DNA of 64,000 bases from Pseudomonas sp. HMWF032 (GTDB taxonomy: Bacteria; Pseudomonadota; Gammaproteobacteria; Pseudomonadales; Pseudomonadaceae), in contig NZ_QAIG01000004.1 of assembly GCF_003060885.1 (NCBI RefSeq), positions 156,123-220,122 of the forward strand, given 5' to 3'. The notes beneath the pieces were generated by a model. That model had not been told where the DNA came from and made no database searches. It was given only the letters and a program-made list of their open reading frames with translations. A program made the translations under genes and the position numbers. Within the stretch, counting starts at the first letter, position 1, and each line of letters begins with the position of its first letter. This document shows positions 52,391 to 60,721 of this stretch, one piece after another.

Positions 52391-52413
52391 GGTTAAGGTG
52401 TCCTGGAACTACT
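52391..52413 (-). promoter_or_regulatory. Degenerate phage promoter (copy F')
   Basis: It reads AGTTCCAGGACACCTTAACC on the minus strand. The spacing matches the other copies, with changes in the core (CACCTTAA). It is in tandem with copy F and at the stop of the early gene, and is probably weak. Confidence 0.5.
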
Positions 52414-52778
52414 TAGGCGCTGAGTGCGGCCTCGGTGGTTTCCTGAGGGACGGCCAACTGGAGAGGAACCTTGGAGGTCACCATGGTGCCGAGCGACATC
52501 TGAGCTTCGCTGGTCAAGGTCTGGAAGCGCTTCATGGCTTCTGGATAGGTGCGGAATGTGGCGAGGGTTTTGTAGTAACGGGCTGGCATTGCCGGTGCAG
52601 TGAGGAGCGCCGGGCGGATTGCTGCGGATTGCACAGTGAAGATGGTTTTGCCTGCAAACTTACCCTTCAGGAGTACAATTGAAACTCGCTTTTGAAGGTC
52701 GGTGGATACTTTCAAAAATCTGATGGGTTGAGCTTTGGTGGCTTTTTGATGTGTGTTAACGCTTGTGCGGTTGTGCAT
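52413..52778 (-). CDS. Early phage protein of unknown function
   Basis: This 121-residue, basic protein is the first leftward gene of the prophage, where T7 carries its gp0.x host-takeover genes. It starts MHNRTSVNTHQKATKAQPIR, preceded by AGGAGCT, and has RYYKTLATFRTYPEAMKRFQ in the centre. It lies between the dif site and the RNA polymerase. It could be an inhibitor of host functions or a regulator; nothing in it is recognised. Confidence 0.65.
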   Translation of the reverse strand: MHNRTSVNTHQKATKAQPIRFLKVSTDLQKRVSIVLLKGKFAGKTIFTVQSAAIRPALLTAPAMPARYYKTLATFRTYPEAMKRFQTLTSEAQMSLGTMVTSKVPLQLAVPQETTEAALSA

Positions 52779-52874
52779 ATGGAGCTCCTAGCTGCGTTTT
52801 AGGGCCTTCCTGTGGGGGCCCGTAGGGTGGTAGCTGATTTCCCTTAAAACGCCTTATACGAGCAAATAGAAGCA

Positions 52875-52902
52875 CTTCGCATAATGTATATTATGTTAAA
52901 CC
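52875..52902 (+). other. Canonical dif site (XerCD target)
   Basis: The XerC-side arm CTTCGCATAA, the 6-nt centre TGTATA and the XerD-side arm TTATGTTAAA match the gammaproteobacterial dif sequence (E. coli: GCGCATAA, TGTATA, TTATGTTAAAT). It lies 128 bp upstream of the recombinase start and 97 bp upstream of the first phage gene. It implies the window is at the replication terminus or carries an imported dif. Confidence 0.88.
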
Positions 52903-53029
52903 AGGTGCTATGTCACAAATGTTCATGAGCATCGTAAGACTCTGATTCGACTGATAGCCACTCGGTCTCCCTGCTTGTAAACGGGCTATGCTCTAGATGT
53001 TCATGGTAGACCTGCGTAGGTGCTTCCTT

Positions 53030-54280
53030 ATGAAGCTAATCCAGTGTCGTTTCGCGTCTGGGCAACGAGTGCCATTGCTTGTGCAGGATGGGACTGGCTC
53101 ACCGTTACCTGTGCTCGTTCCATTCCTCTATGTCCAGCTCAAGCACAGATACAGTGCCTACAACACTGTGGCTGCCCATGTACGAGCAATCCAAACGTTC
53201 TACCTCTACGCCGAACGTCGTGGCCTAGATGCTGATGAGGCAATTTTGGCCTGTCGCTTCGAAGCTATTCTGGCGCTGTTGGACGGCTATTCCGTTTGGC
53301 TCATGAGTAGCCGACAAGCCGACAATCTGGCAGGTCGAATCGGCGCTGTTGACTCGTCACACCGCCAAATCGATTTGCGCACGCGTGACCAGTACCTGCA
53401 TAAGCTGAAGCACTACCTGTCCTGGTGTGCCACCCGTTACATCCCGCGCACCCGCCAAAGTGCCAGCGCACTCGTCGATATCAACGCTGTGTTTGTCGAT
53501 GTTGCCGACGCCATCGAGCGACGCTTTGAGAGCCATACTGTTGATCTTCGCCCAAACCAGACGCGGTACCGCAGTCTGACGGATACCCAGCTTCAAATTA
53601 TCCGGGGGCTGATCAGACCAAACGCACCAGATAACCCATTCCCTAAACGGTTGCAGTTGCGCAACTGGCTGATGATTGAGTTGTTGCTGGAAACAGGCAT
53701 GCGCCGAGGGGAGCTTTTGAAGCTTTACACCACGGATATCAACCAAGGATCCATGCATGCTTACGTCAGCATCCTTGATCGTGAGCAAGATCCTGGCGAC
53801 CCACGTGCTGAAGAACCAGCTCTGAAGACAAACAGCCGCACGATAGGTATTTCCTCTGATCTTTATGAGATTTATGAGCGCTACATTCAGTATGAGCGGC
53901 GGCCTATACGCGGCGGTAAGCCGATGAAGATGCCATTTCGTTATCTGTTTATCTCTGATAGAGGTCGCCCGCTGTCGATAAGAGCCTTGGCTAGCGTTTT
54001 TGATCGACTTTTTCAGGCCATCGACCAGGCGCACACGGGCCTACTGCCTACACTTTCAGCTCATGACTTCCGTCACACCTTCGCCGACCGGTTTTTAGCC
54101 TACTTGGTTGAAACACGTCGTTATGAACTGGAACGAGCTATGGATGAACTCAGACGGATTTGCGGTTGGTCCGACACATCGGCTATGCCGCGTCGTTACG
54201 CCGGGCGCTATCTTGCCGAGTCGGCTTGCCGCCACAACGCTCAACGGACTTCGGCGGCCTGGAAGCGTCTAGACGATTAA
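53030..54280 (+). CDS. Tyrosine recombinase/integrase
   Basis: This 416-residue site-specific recombinase is probably responsible for integration beside dif. ATG 53030 (MKLIQCRFASGQRVPLLVQDG) is chosen because the decayed copy at 57676 begins at the same residue. The N-terminal SAM-like domain contains YNTVAAHVRAIQTFYLYAERRG. Catalytic residues are seen in ETGMRRGELLKLY (Arg), LSAHDFRHTFADRFL (His-x-x-Arg) and MPRRYAGRYL (Tyr), with Trp in ICGWSD. It is read away from the phage genes and ends 12 bp inside the NACHT gene. Confidence 0.92.
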   Translation: MKLIQCRFASGQRVPLLVQDGTGSPLPVLVPFLYVQLKHRYSAYNTVAAHVRAIQTFYLYAERRGLDADEAILACRFEAILALLDGYSVWLMSSRQADNLAGRIGAVDSSHRQIDLRTRDQYLHKLKHYLSWCATRYIPRTRQSASALVDINAVFVDVADAIERRFESHTVDLRPNQTRYRSLTDTQLQIIRGLIRPNAPDNPFPKRLQLRNWLMIELLLETGMRRGELLKLYTTDINQGSMHAYVSILDREQDPGDPRAEEPALKTNSRTIGISSDLYEIYERYIQYERRPIRGGKPMKMPFRYLFISDRGRPLSIRALASVFDRLFQAIDQAHTGLLPTLSAHDFRHTFADRFLAYLVETRRYELERAMDELRRICGWSDTSAMPRRYAGRYLAESACRHNAQRTSAAWKRLDD

Positions 54281-57200
54281 GGGGTTTCGCTGTGGATCAA
54301 TCAGCTGATAAGGATCTTGCTCCCCCCTCCTCCTCAGATACCTACAAGTTTCAAGGTCCGACTCGGATCGCCATTCGAAGAGGCTGCTGACGGCCAGCTT
54401 AGACGTCGGTGTTCGCCAGTAGCCACCGCTGGGGTATCCCTCGAAGATCACACGGTGAATAACAGCGTCCTCTGACCCTTCCAGGGCACGTACGAATTCA
54501 TTGCTGAATACCTCCGGCTGCATGCAGACGGCAAAGTACGCCCAACGCAGGCGATCAGCGCCGCGCAGATCGCTGCCGGCGTTCAAAGCGTCAGTACCGT
54601 CGCCCTGGTTCGACCAATGACACAGCACCTCAGCCAGCAAGGATGTCAATGCTGGCGCTTCAACGTTCAGTTCAGCCAGCCGAAGCACGCTGTCCAGAAA
54701 CCTTCCCCGAAGCGTATCTGGTTGCTCTAAGGCTGCGTGCACGGCCCACAAATGTAGCGCGGACCTCGCTGGGTACTCTTGCAGCTTGTACACAAGCGAC
54801 ATCCAGCTGGCATCCCGTTTCTCTGCGAGCCGACAAAAATATGAAGGGTCGTCTAAGAATAATCGGATGAGTTGATCAACGCAGCAGGCCTCTACGTGTT
54901 GCTTGAGATAGGCATTTCGCATCGAAAATGTGGAGAACAGGACCTGGAGAATTCGGTCCACGGGTTCTGCGGAGAAATCCTGCCCGCCCGCGAGGTGTAA
55001 AGACGCAGATGCGGCTATGACGGCTCCGCCAGTGCCTCGGTCCTCTTTATGCTCACCCTTCGACCACACATCGGCGAGCCCTTCAAGAATGCATTGAGCA
55101 AGCGGTTCACCGAACACCTCATGGAGCGCATCTACTCCACTTCCACGGTGCCCCGAGATCGGGCGACTGCCGCAATAGATTTCCGCCCCCCAGTACAGGG
55201 CCGCGTCGATCTCGCCTGCAGCAACCGAAGGCAATTGCAACTGCCACTCGACTATTTGACGCAGCAGCCACTGCTCGGTGCTATCAGGATGGTGAGCTTG
55301 CCGCTCCGATTCTTCCTCGATGTATAGCCGCATGTACTGGAGGGTGGCGTCAGCAGCAGCACCGGGGCTCTCTTGGAGCACTGGAATCAGCCAGTCAGGT
55401 ACTGGCTCCCCTTGTACTAGTGCCCAGACACCCACCTGTCTACCGACGTATGCTGAACCGACGTTGGAGATTAGTTGCTCGGAGTTAAGCATCAGACGAA
55501 CCAGCGTATCGGTAGGCTTCAAGCCAAGCGCGCGCATGCCCAGAGCTAGCATCCCGCTATCGGCTATGTCTTGGTCCGTAATCAAAAGCAGCGCGCGCAG
55601 CACCGTCTCGGGAGTGGACCTATCGATCAACCACTCTACAGCAGCGTTCTTGAAGGTTGATTCGGCCCCGGTGATCAGACCACTCGCGACCATCATGTGC
55701 GCGAACTCTACTGCGGTTACGTCGACGTCCGACAAGGCGGCGATGCACAGCACCGAGGCGAACTTGTGCTCCAAGGCACCTCTGCCAGCCTGTAGCCGCC
55801 ACCGCTTCGGTGTATCCAGAATCAAAAGGCGCCACAGATCCGCGGCCACATGCCAAGCTATGTCTCTGATCGCGTAGGTGCTCTCCATGCGTCCATCTTC
55901 CGACGCAGCCCTTGGAAGAAGTGCGTTGTTGACCTTTTGTATGCTGGTCAAAACACGCTCCACGTCACCTACATCCAACTGTTGAGCTGGGATCGCGCAG
56001 AACAGTTGTGCAATGCTGCGCAAGTGACCGCGCGGCATCTCTGGATCGGTGCAGAGCTCGTCAACTCGCCCCCAGATGCAATCCGCCGAGGGCGCTGCAT
56101 TATGCAGCCAGGCACCAACGGCCTGCTCGCGGCACCATTGCACATCACTCTGGCGTAACGCGACGCTCCAGCAGGCGTCTGCGACGCATGCTATCGCCGG
56201 GCCGGTAGACAACGCCTCTAGCAACATGCTTAGTCGATGTGTGGACGCCTCTGTCTGCAGCAGCTCAATCACCAACGGCGTCAGGTCTAGGGTGACAAGT
56301 CCTACGGAGCAGATCCGTGCCGGTCCCCACTGCTCCGGAGTCCAGCGGAAAAACGGATCACGAGTACCAACATCCTGCAGAAGGATGACGCGGGCCTCGG
56401 CGGGAAGCGTGGCCGCATCACCATGCAGCAGCAACGTTTCTGGGTCGCGCTGGACCAGCCGTAGGGCGTGGTGCAGTGCGCCCTCGTTGGCCAGGTGACA
56501 GGTGAACCAGGCGTACAGCGCCTTCAGGCCATCGGATGGCAACCCATCGACCGACACCAACAGGGCAATAGCGCGTTCGATGTGGAGTCTTGCGTCTCCT
56601 AGGGCACCGGTCACCATGCGAGCTAGGTAACGCGCGGCCAGAAACTCCTGGATGCTGCGATGAAAGGGTAGAAAGTTCTCGCCCTTTTTCATGAATAGTG
56701 GAGTGTCCAGGACGGTCTCGCGAGCGAGCGGGTCAAGTCCGGCGTCATGCACCGACAGCATGGTGTCTGCCACGGGAGCAGATAGTTGCAAGCCATGCTT
56801 TCCGGCCAGAAGCAGGGTCAGAAAGATGCGTCCTGCATAATCCAGGACTACATCGGGCGCAGGTTCGCTGCCTTGCCGGTCTTCTGTCTTAGAGGGGTTG
56901 TGCTCGGTAGCGAAATGGCGTGCACCGGACTCGTACAACTCGAAACGAGTGAGCGACGGCAACCGTTCAGGCTTCACACTCATGAGGAACTTCAGTCCCA
57001 GCGGAGATAGCACAAAAGGCGTCGAACGCAGCGTCTGTAGCGTGGAGAGGAGCGTGATGGGTGCTGCGCAGCCAAATGCTGTGAGCACGGCGATCGCTTC
57101 CTCCTCACTGAGCGGTTGCAACTGGGCGACCACGGGTGCCACGTCAAGGGCTGCTAGCCCATGACCGAACGCCCTGCTGAGCTTTCCACCCTCGTTCCAA

Positions 57201-57535
57201 TCTTCCGCTCGACAGCTCACCCGCCATCGCACCGTCGGCAGCTCTTCTAAGCTCTTTGCAATCTCAATGGCATTTTGTATGGGAACCTCATCGAGAGCAT
57301 CGATAAACACCATCTTGGTGTCGGACAGATCCTTGCGGCGAAACCAAAAGGCGGAAATGCACGATGCTCCCGCTCGCCCCGCAAAATGCTCGAGCGCTAC
57401 GGTTTTGCCCATGCCAGGCGCGCCCAGCAATACAACATAGGGGGCTTCGGCCAGATCACTTAGCCGCTGAGCGCTTGCATATTCGTCAGGGCCTGATGAT
57501 ATCGAGATGAGCCGATCTATCAGGGCGATTGACAT
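54269..57535 (-). CDS. NACHT/STAND-family ATPase, probable antiphage protein
   Basis: This is a 1088-residue protein. The P-loop GAPGMGKT is at about residues 38-45 and the Walker B is KMVFIDALDEVP, the acidic form usual in NACHT proteins. FHRSIQEFLAARYLARMV (about 300-320) is the winged-helix signature after the ATPase domain. The remaining ~750 residues look helical and repeat-like and may be the sensor. No separate N-terminal effector precedes the P-loop, so the effector is C-terminal or encoded elsewhere. Large NACHT proteins of bacteria often guard against phage. It is convergent with the recombinase. Confidence 0.8.
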   Translation of the reverse strand: MSIALIDRLISISSGPDEYASAQRLSDLAEAPYVVLLGAPGMGKTVALEHFAGRAGASCISAFWFRRKDLSDTKMVFIDALDEVPIQNAIEIAKSLEELPTVRWRVSCRAEDWNEGGKLSRAFGHGLAALDVAPVVAQLQPLSEEEAIAVLTAFGCAAPITLLSTLQTLRSTPFVLSPLGLKFLMSVKPERLPSLTRFELYESGARHFATEHNPSKTEDRQGSEPAPDVVLDYAGRIFLTLLLAGKHGLQLSAPVADTMLSVHDAGLDPLARETVLDTPLFMKKGENFLPFHRSIQEFLAARYLARMVTGALGDARLHIERAIALLVSVDGLPSDGLKALYAWFTCHLANEGALHHALRLVQRDPETLLLHGDAATLPAEARVILLQDVGTRDPFFRWTPEQWGPARICSVGLVTLDLTPLVIELLQTEASTHRLSMLLEALSTGPAIACVADACWSVALRQSDVQWCREQAVGAWLHNAAPSADCIWGRVDELCTDPEMPRGHLRSIAQLFCAIPAQQLDVGDVERVLTSIQKVNNALLPRAASEDGRMESTYAIRDIAWHVAADLWRLLILDTPKRWRLQAGRGALEHKFASVLCIAALSDVDVTAVEFAHMMVASGLITGAESTFKNAAVEWLIDRSTPETVLRALLLITDQDIADSGMLALGMRALGLKPTDTLVRLMLNSEQLISNVGSAYVGRQVGVWALVQGEPVPDWLIPVLQESPGAAADATLQYMRLYIEEESERQAHHPDSTEQWLLRQIVEWQLQLPSVAAGEIDAALYWGAEIYCGSRPISGHRGSGVDALHEVFGEPLAQCILEGLADVWSKGEHKEDRGTGGAVIAASASLHLAGGQDFSAEPVDRILQVLFSTFSMRNAYLKQHVEACCVDQLIRLFLDDPSYFCRLAEKRDASWMSLVYKLQEYPARSALHLWAVHAALEQPDTLRGRFLDSVLRLAELNVEAPALTSLLAEVLCHWSNQGDGTDALNAGSDLRGADRLRWAYFAVCMQPEVFSNEFVRALEGSEDAVIHRVIFEGYPSGGYWRTPTSKLAVSSLFEWRSESDLETCRYLRRRGEQDPYQLIDPQRNPLIV

Positions 57536-57675
57536 TGTGCAGCGACACCAAGCGACGAGGAAGTTGCCATTATACGGGATAACGCTGGTTGCTCACGCCC
57601 CCTAATGGGCCTCAGTTTAAGACTTGGAGGCATCTACGAAATCTGGGGCGATTCACTTGTTCATGGGAGCCTGCT

Positions 57676-57888
57676 ATGAAGCTGATTCAGTTTCGTTTCT
57701 CGTCCGGTCAGCGCATTCCACTGCTTGTGTAGGATGGTCTAGCGGCGCCATTGCCCAAGCTAATCCCATTCATCTACGTCCAGCTCAAGCTCAGGCATCG
57801 TGCATACAACACCGCTGCGGTGCACCTGCGTGCGATCCAGGTTTTCTACACCTATGCCAAAAGCCGGGAGTTGGATATCGATGAGGCC
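57676..57888 (+). pseudogene. Decayed N-terminal remnant of a second tyrosine recombinase
   Basis: Translation gives MKLIQFRFSSGQRIPLLV, a stop (TAG at 57730-57732, where the intact copy has CAG), then LPKLIPFIYVQLKLRHRAYN and FYTYAKSRELDIDEAIF. It aligns along its length with residues 1-85 of the recombinase at 53030 and ends abruptly, with no catalytic domain. The upstream sequence is also related (both have GTTCATGG shortly before the ATG). It marks an older or degraded insertion in the same place. Confidence 0.9.
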
Positions 57889-58019
57889 ATCTTTTCCGCA
57901 GATCGATCCGCGCACCCATTGACGACCAGGAAAAACTTATAGCAACATGCCGCCACTCAAGTAAGACGAGTTGGCGTTTTCCAGTAAGAATTCTGATCTT
58001 AGGGATGAGGGCTTTTCGG

Positions 58020-59675
58020 ATGGATGCTGCTTCGTGCACGAAAATCGTCGACAACGGTCCCTGCGGAAAACGCTTTCTCATCGCCATCACCGGCGACGGT
58101 TTCACCTCCAGCCAGCTCGACGCCTTCCACCAGGCCGTCGCCACGCTGATCAGCGGCCTCAACGCCATCGTGCCGATTTCCTGGCGCCTGCAGGACGCGA
58201 TCAACGTCTACCAGCTCGACACCGTTTCCAGCCAGTCCGGCCTGTCGCCGAACAGCGCCCTGGGCACTGCCAGCTGCGGCACCTCCGCCAGCAACCTGAG
58301 CGCCGATCCGACGAAAGTCATCTCCGCCCTGAACGCCGCCGGCCTCACCTGGCACCTGGCCGTGGTCATCGCCAACACCAGCAGCGCCGGCGGCAGCTTC
58401 GGCGGCAGTCTGTGTACCCTGACCCTGGACAGCGGCAACGTGGCCCTGCTGGCCCGGGCCATCGCCCATCTGGTGGCCGGACTGGGCGTAGAGTACGCCA
58501 CCCAGCCCGGCAGCTACCCGGACATCGAGCCCAGCAGCCCCAACCTCACTACCAGCCTCAACGCCGCCTCACTGAAGTGGAAGCAGTATCTGACCCCCGG
58601 CTTCACTGCCCTGCCCTCCGACCCCTCGGCCAGTGGCTGGCAGCCGTGGATGATCGGCGCCTTTGAAGGCGGCGGCAATTACGCCAAGGGCATCTACCGG
58701 CCCAGTCAGAACTGCCTGATGCGCGACCCCAGCGCCGGCTTCTGCCTGGTCTGCTACCACGAGTTGCTGAATGCTTTCGCGCCCTATCACCAGACCACAG
58801 GTCTGTCCTGGCTGGCCAGCCAGAGCGGCGTCGGCACCTGGTCGGCCGTGAAGGCCGTGTCGCCGCCGGTGCAGCCTTCGCCGATTCAGGCGCTGGCTAC
58901 CACCAGTCTGGCCAGCCGGCTCTTCGTCTTCACCCTGGCCAATGGGGTCATCGGGCACAACTCGGCCACGGTGGTCGGCAACTGGGAAAGCCAGCAGCCG
59001 ATTCCCCTGAGCACTGCCAATGTCGGCCAGGTCGGCGATATCGCCGCGACCCTGGCCGGCAGCGTGGTACTGGTCGCAGCCCTGTCCGGTAACCAGGTCT
59101 GGCTGGCCAGTCAGGCGGCCGGTGCGGCGTGGAGCGGCTTCAGCGCGATTCCCTCAAGCGGCCTGCCGGGCGGCTGCACTCGAGTGGCCTGCGCGGTCAT
59201 CAACGGTCAACTATTCGTCTTTGCCTCCGGCAGCAAGGGCATCTGGCTCAGCGTGCGCAACGGTGCTCAGGTCTGGGACAGCAGTTGGAGCGAGATAACC
59301 ACACGCCTGGGGCTGGACGCCGGTTCGACGATCGACTGCATCACCGCCGGCGCCGCAGTGCAGGGCCAGTTCGTTCACCTCTTCGCTGCCCAGGGCAGCA
59401 CCCTCAAGCATGCCAAGGTCAACGCCGCTCGCGCCTGGCTGGCTGCGGAGAACGTCGCCAGCAGCGGCCTGACCCCGGCCCTCGATCTCAACTGCGCGGT
59501 TCGCGACGAGGGTTACGTGTTCCTCGCTGCCGCCACGGCCAAGGGGCCGATGAGCGCGACGCGCAATGCCGTGAGCTGGCCCAGTGCCGCTACCCCCCTT
59601 TCCGCCCTGCCGAGCACGGTCAGTCGTGTCTCGGCGGGCTTCCTGTCCGGCACGCTTTTGGCCGCGGCATCCTGA
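58020..59675 (+). CDS. Degenerate M64-type peptidase domain fused to a propeller-like domain
   Basis: The product has ~551 residues. The N-terminal ~250 (GKRFLIAITGDGFTSSQLDA, later GAFEGGGNYAKGIYRPSQNC and MRDPSAGFCLVCYHELLN) follow the IgA-peptidase M64 family. The place of the zinc motif HExxH holds RAIAH, so the catalytic Glu and first His are gone, while the downstream E-Y is kept. The C-terminal ~290 residues repeat short strands with W and G (lectin/propeller-like). No signal peptide. ATG 58020 has GAGGG 10 nt upstream; ATG 58005 is also open. It heads a tight operon and is probably a binding, not cutting, protein. Confidence 0.65.
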   Translation: MDAASCTKIVDNGPCGKRFLIAITGDGFTSSQLDAFHQAVATLISGLNAIVPISWRLQDAINVYQLDTVSSQSGLSPNSALGTASCGTSASNLSADPTKVISALNAAGLTWHLAVVIANTSSAGGSFGGSLCTLTLDSGNVALLARAIAHLVAGLGVEYATQPGSYPDIEPSSPNLTTSLNAASLKWKQYLTPGFTALPSDPSASGWQPWMIGAFEGGGNYAKGIYRPSQNCLMRDPSAGFCLVCYHELLNAFAPYHQTTGLSWLASQSGVGTWSAVKAVSPPVQPSPIQALATTSLASRLFVFTLANGVIGHNSATVVGNWESQQPIPLSTANVGQVGDIAATLAGSVVLVAALSGNQVWLASQAAGAAWSGFSAIPSSGLPGGCTRVACAVINGQLFVFASGSKGIWLSVRNGAQVWDSSWSEITTRLGLDAGSTIDCITAGAAVQGQFVHLFAAQGSTLKHAKVNAARAWLAAENVASSGLTPALDLNCAVRDEGYVFLAAATAKGPMSATRNAVSWPSAATPLSALPSTVSRVSAGFLSGTLLAAAS

Positions 59676-59711
59676 CCCACCCACACAGCAAGGCCATCAT
59701 GGAGAACGCTT

Positions 59712-60086
59712 ATGAGTAGTGGCGGCGGCAGCAGTCCAACCCCCAACCGTACCTGCACCGGTACCCTAACCACCTCGCAACGGCTGGTGCTGGTCGGCAC
59801 CCAGTACAGCCTCAACGGCGCCAACTGGACCACCACCCCGCCGACCTCGGTGCCAGCAGGCAGCAATGCGGCCACCGTGTTCGTCGCCAACGGCCAGACG
59901 CCGGATGGCAAGGTTACCTACCAGGCCGACGACGGCACCCAGTTCATCCTGCAGTTCACCATGAACGGCACCAACTCGGCGAACATCCTCGGCGTGGGTG
60001 GCACGGCTTCGTCGTACAACTACAACAAGACCTTCCCCACCGCTGGCGACACCATCACCGTCGCCTTCACCCTGTCCAATTCCTGA
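59712..60086 (+). CDS. Small beta-rich protein of unknown family
   Basis: The 124-residue product starts MSSGGGSSPTPNRTCTGTLT. It is rich in Thr, Ser, Gly and Asn with alternating strands (ATVFVANGQTPDGKVTYQAD, then FILQFTMNGTNSANILGVGG), giving the look of a beta-sandwich such as an aegerolysin or crystal-type protein; this is an impression, not a match. No signal peptide. It lies 36 bp after the first operon gene with GGAGAACGCT before the ATG. Confidence 0.7.
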   Translation: MSSGGGSSPTPNRTCTGTLTTSQRLVLVGTQYSLNGANWTTTPPTSVPAGSNAATVFVANGQTPDGKVTYQADDGTQFILQFTMNGTNSANILGVGGTASSYNYNKTFPTAGDTITVAFTLSNS

Positions 60087-60099
60087 GAGGAAGCCCGTC

Positions 60100-60720
60100 A
60101 TGAGCTACACAATGTCCGTGGACCGGGTGATCCAGCTTGCCCGTTGTGACGATTTCCCCGAGGCGAAAATCCGCGAAATGTTCGCCCAGTACAACGCCAC
60201 CGAACTACCTCTCGAGATTCTGGCAACCTTGCCGATCCCGCTGCCGGTGAAGGTCTATCTTGCCCTGCAGGACGAATTCTTCAGTGAAGCGGAATTCCGC
60301 GAACTGTCGCTGGCTTTCGCCAAGCATGCGGCCAGCAGCGACCCGGCGGTGCAAAGCAACCACTTCGTCAGCAGCACCATCAGCGCCTATGAGCAGGCCC
60401 TGGTGGAGACTCGCAGCCTGGCGCATGGCGTCGCTCTCAACGCCAGTATCCGGCAACAGGTCGAAGGCTATCGCGGTGCGGTCAAGGCGTTGATGGAACC
60501 TCTGACCCAGGCGCTGCGCAGCGGCAATGGCAGCGGCGCGCCGTTACACACCGTTGCCGCCTATGAGGCGGTGTGGTTCGCCGGCTACGAGCACCATGGC
60601 ATCGCCTGCCGCAACGCCGCCTCTTGCGCCGTGGCCACCGTGCCCAAGGAGCAGGCCGACGCTGCTCTGCAGTGGGTGCTGGACAGCGCCGTGGCCGTGA
60701 CCCAGGCCCGGGCGGCCTGA
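60100..60720 (+). CDS. Helical protein of unknown function
   Basis: ATG 60100 (MSYTMSVDRVIQLARCDDFP) has GAGGAAGC upstream and gives 206 residues; a longer frame runs back through the gene before it and is a shadow. The protein is mostly helical, with LPLEILATLPIPLPVKVYLA and a C-terminal ADAALQWVLDSAVAVTQARA. It is followed with a 1-bp gap by the dehydratase gene. It resembles a helical-bundle adaptor; no family is recognised. Confidence 0.7.
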   Translation: MSYTMSVDRVIQLARCDDFPEAKIREMFAQYNATELPLEILATLPIPLPVKVYLALQDEFFSEAEFRELSLAFAKHAASSDPAVQSNHFVSSTISAYEQALVETRSLAHGVALNASIRQQVEGYRGAVKALMEPLTQALRSGNGSGAPLHTVAAYEAVWFAGYEHHGIACRNAASCAVATVPKEQADAALQWVLDSAVAVTQARAA

Positions 60721-60721
60721 C

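Larger units (their letters stand above)
16501..52902. mobile_element. Complete T7-like prophage between two dif-like sites
   Basis: The segment contains a near-complete T7-type gene set in T7 order on the minus strand: RNA polymerase, gp2.5, gp3, gp3.5, gp4, gp5, ligase, gp6, gp8 to gp12, gp14 to gp19 and a gp19.5 analogue. Its 36.4 kb matches a T7-group genome. XerC/XerD-type sites lie at both limits. The tyrosine recombinase at 53030 lies just outside the right site, so the true element may extend to about 54280 or 57600. No gene is obviously destroyed, and no repressor is recognised. Confidence 0.85.
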
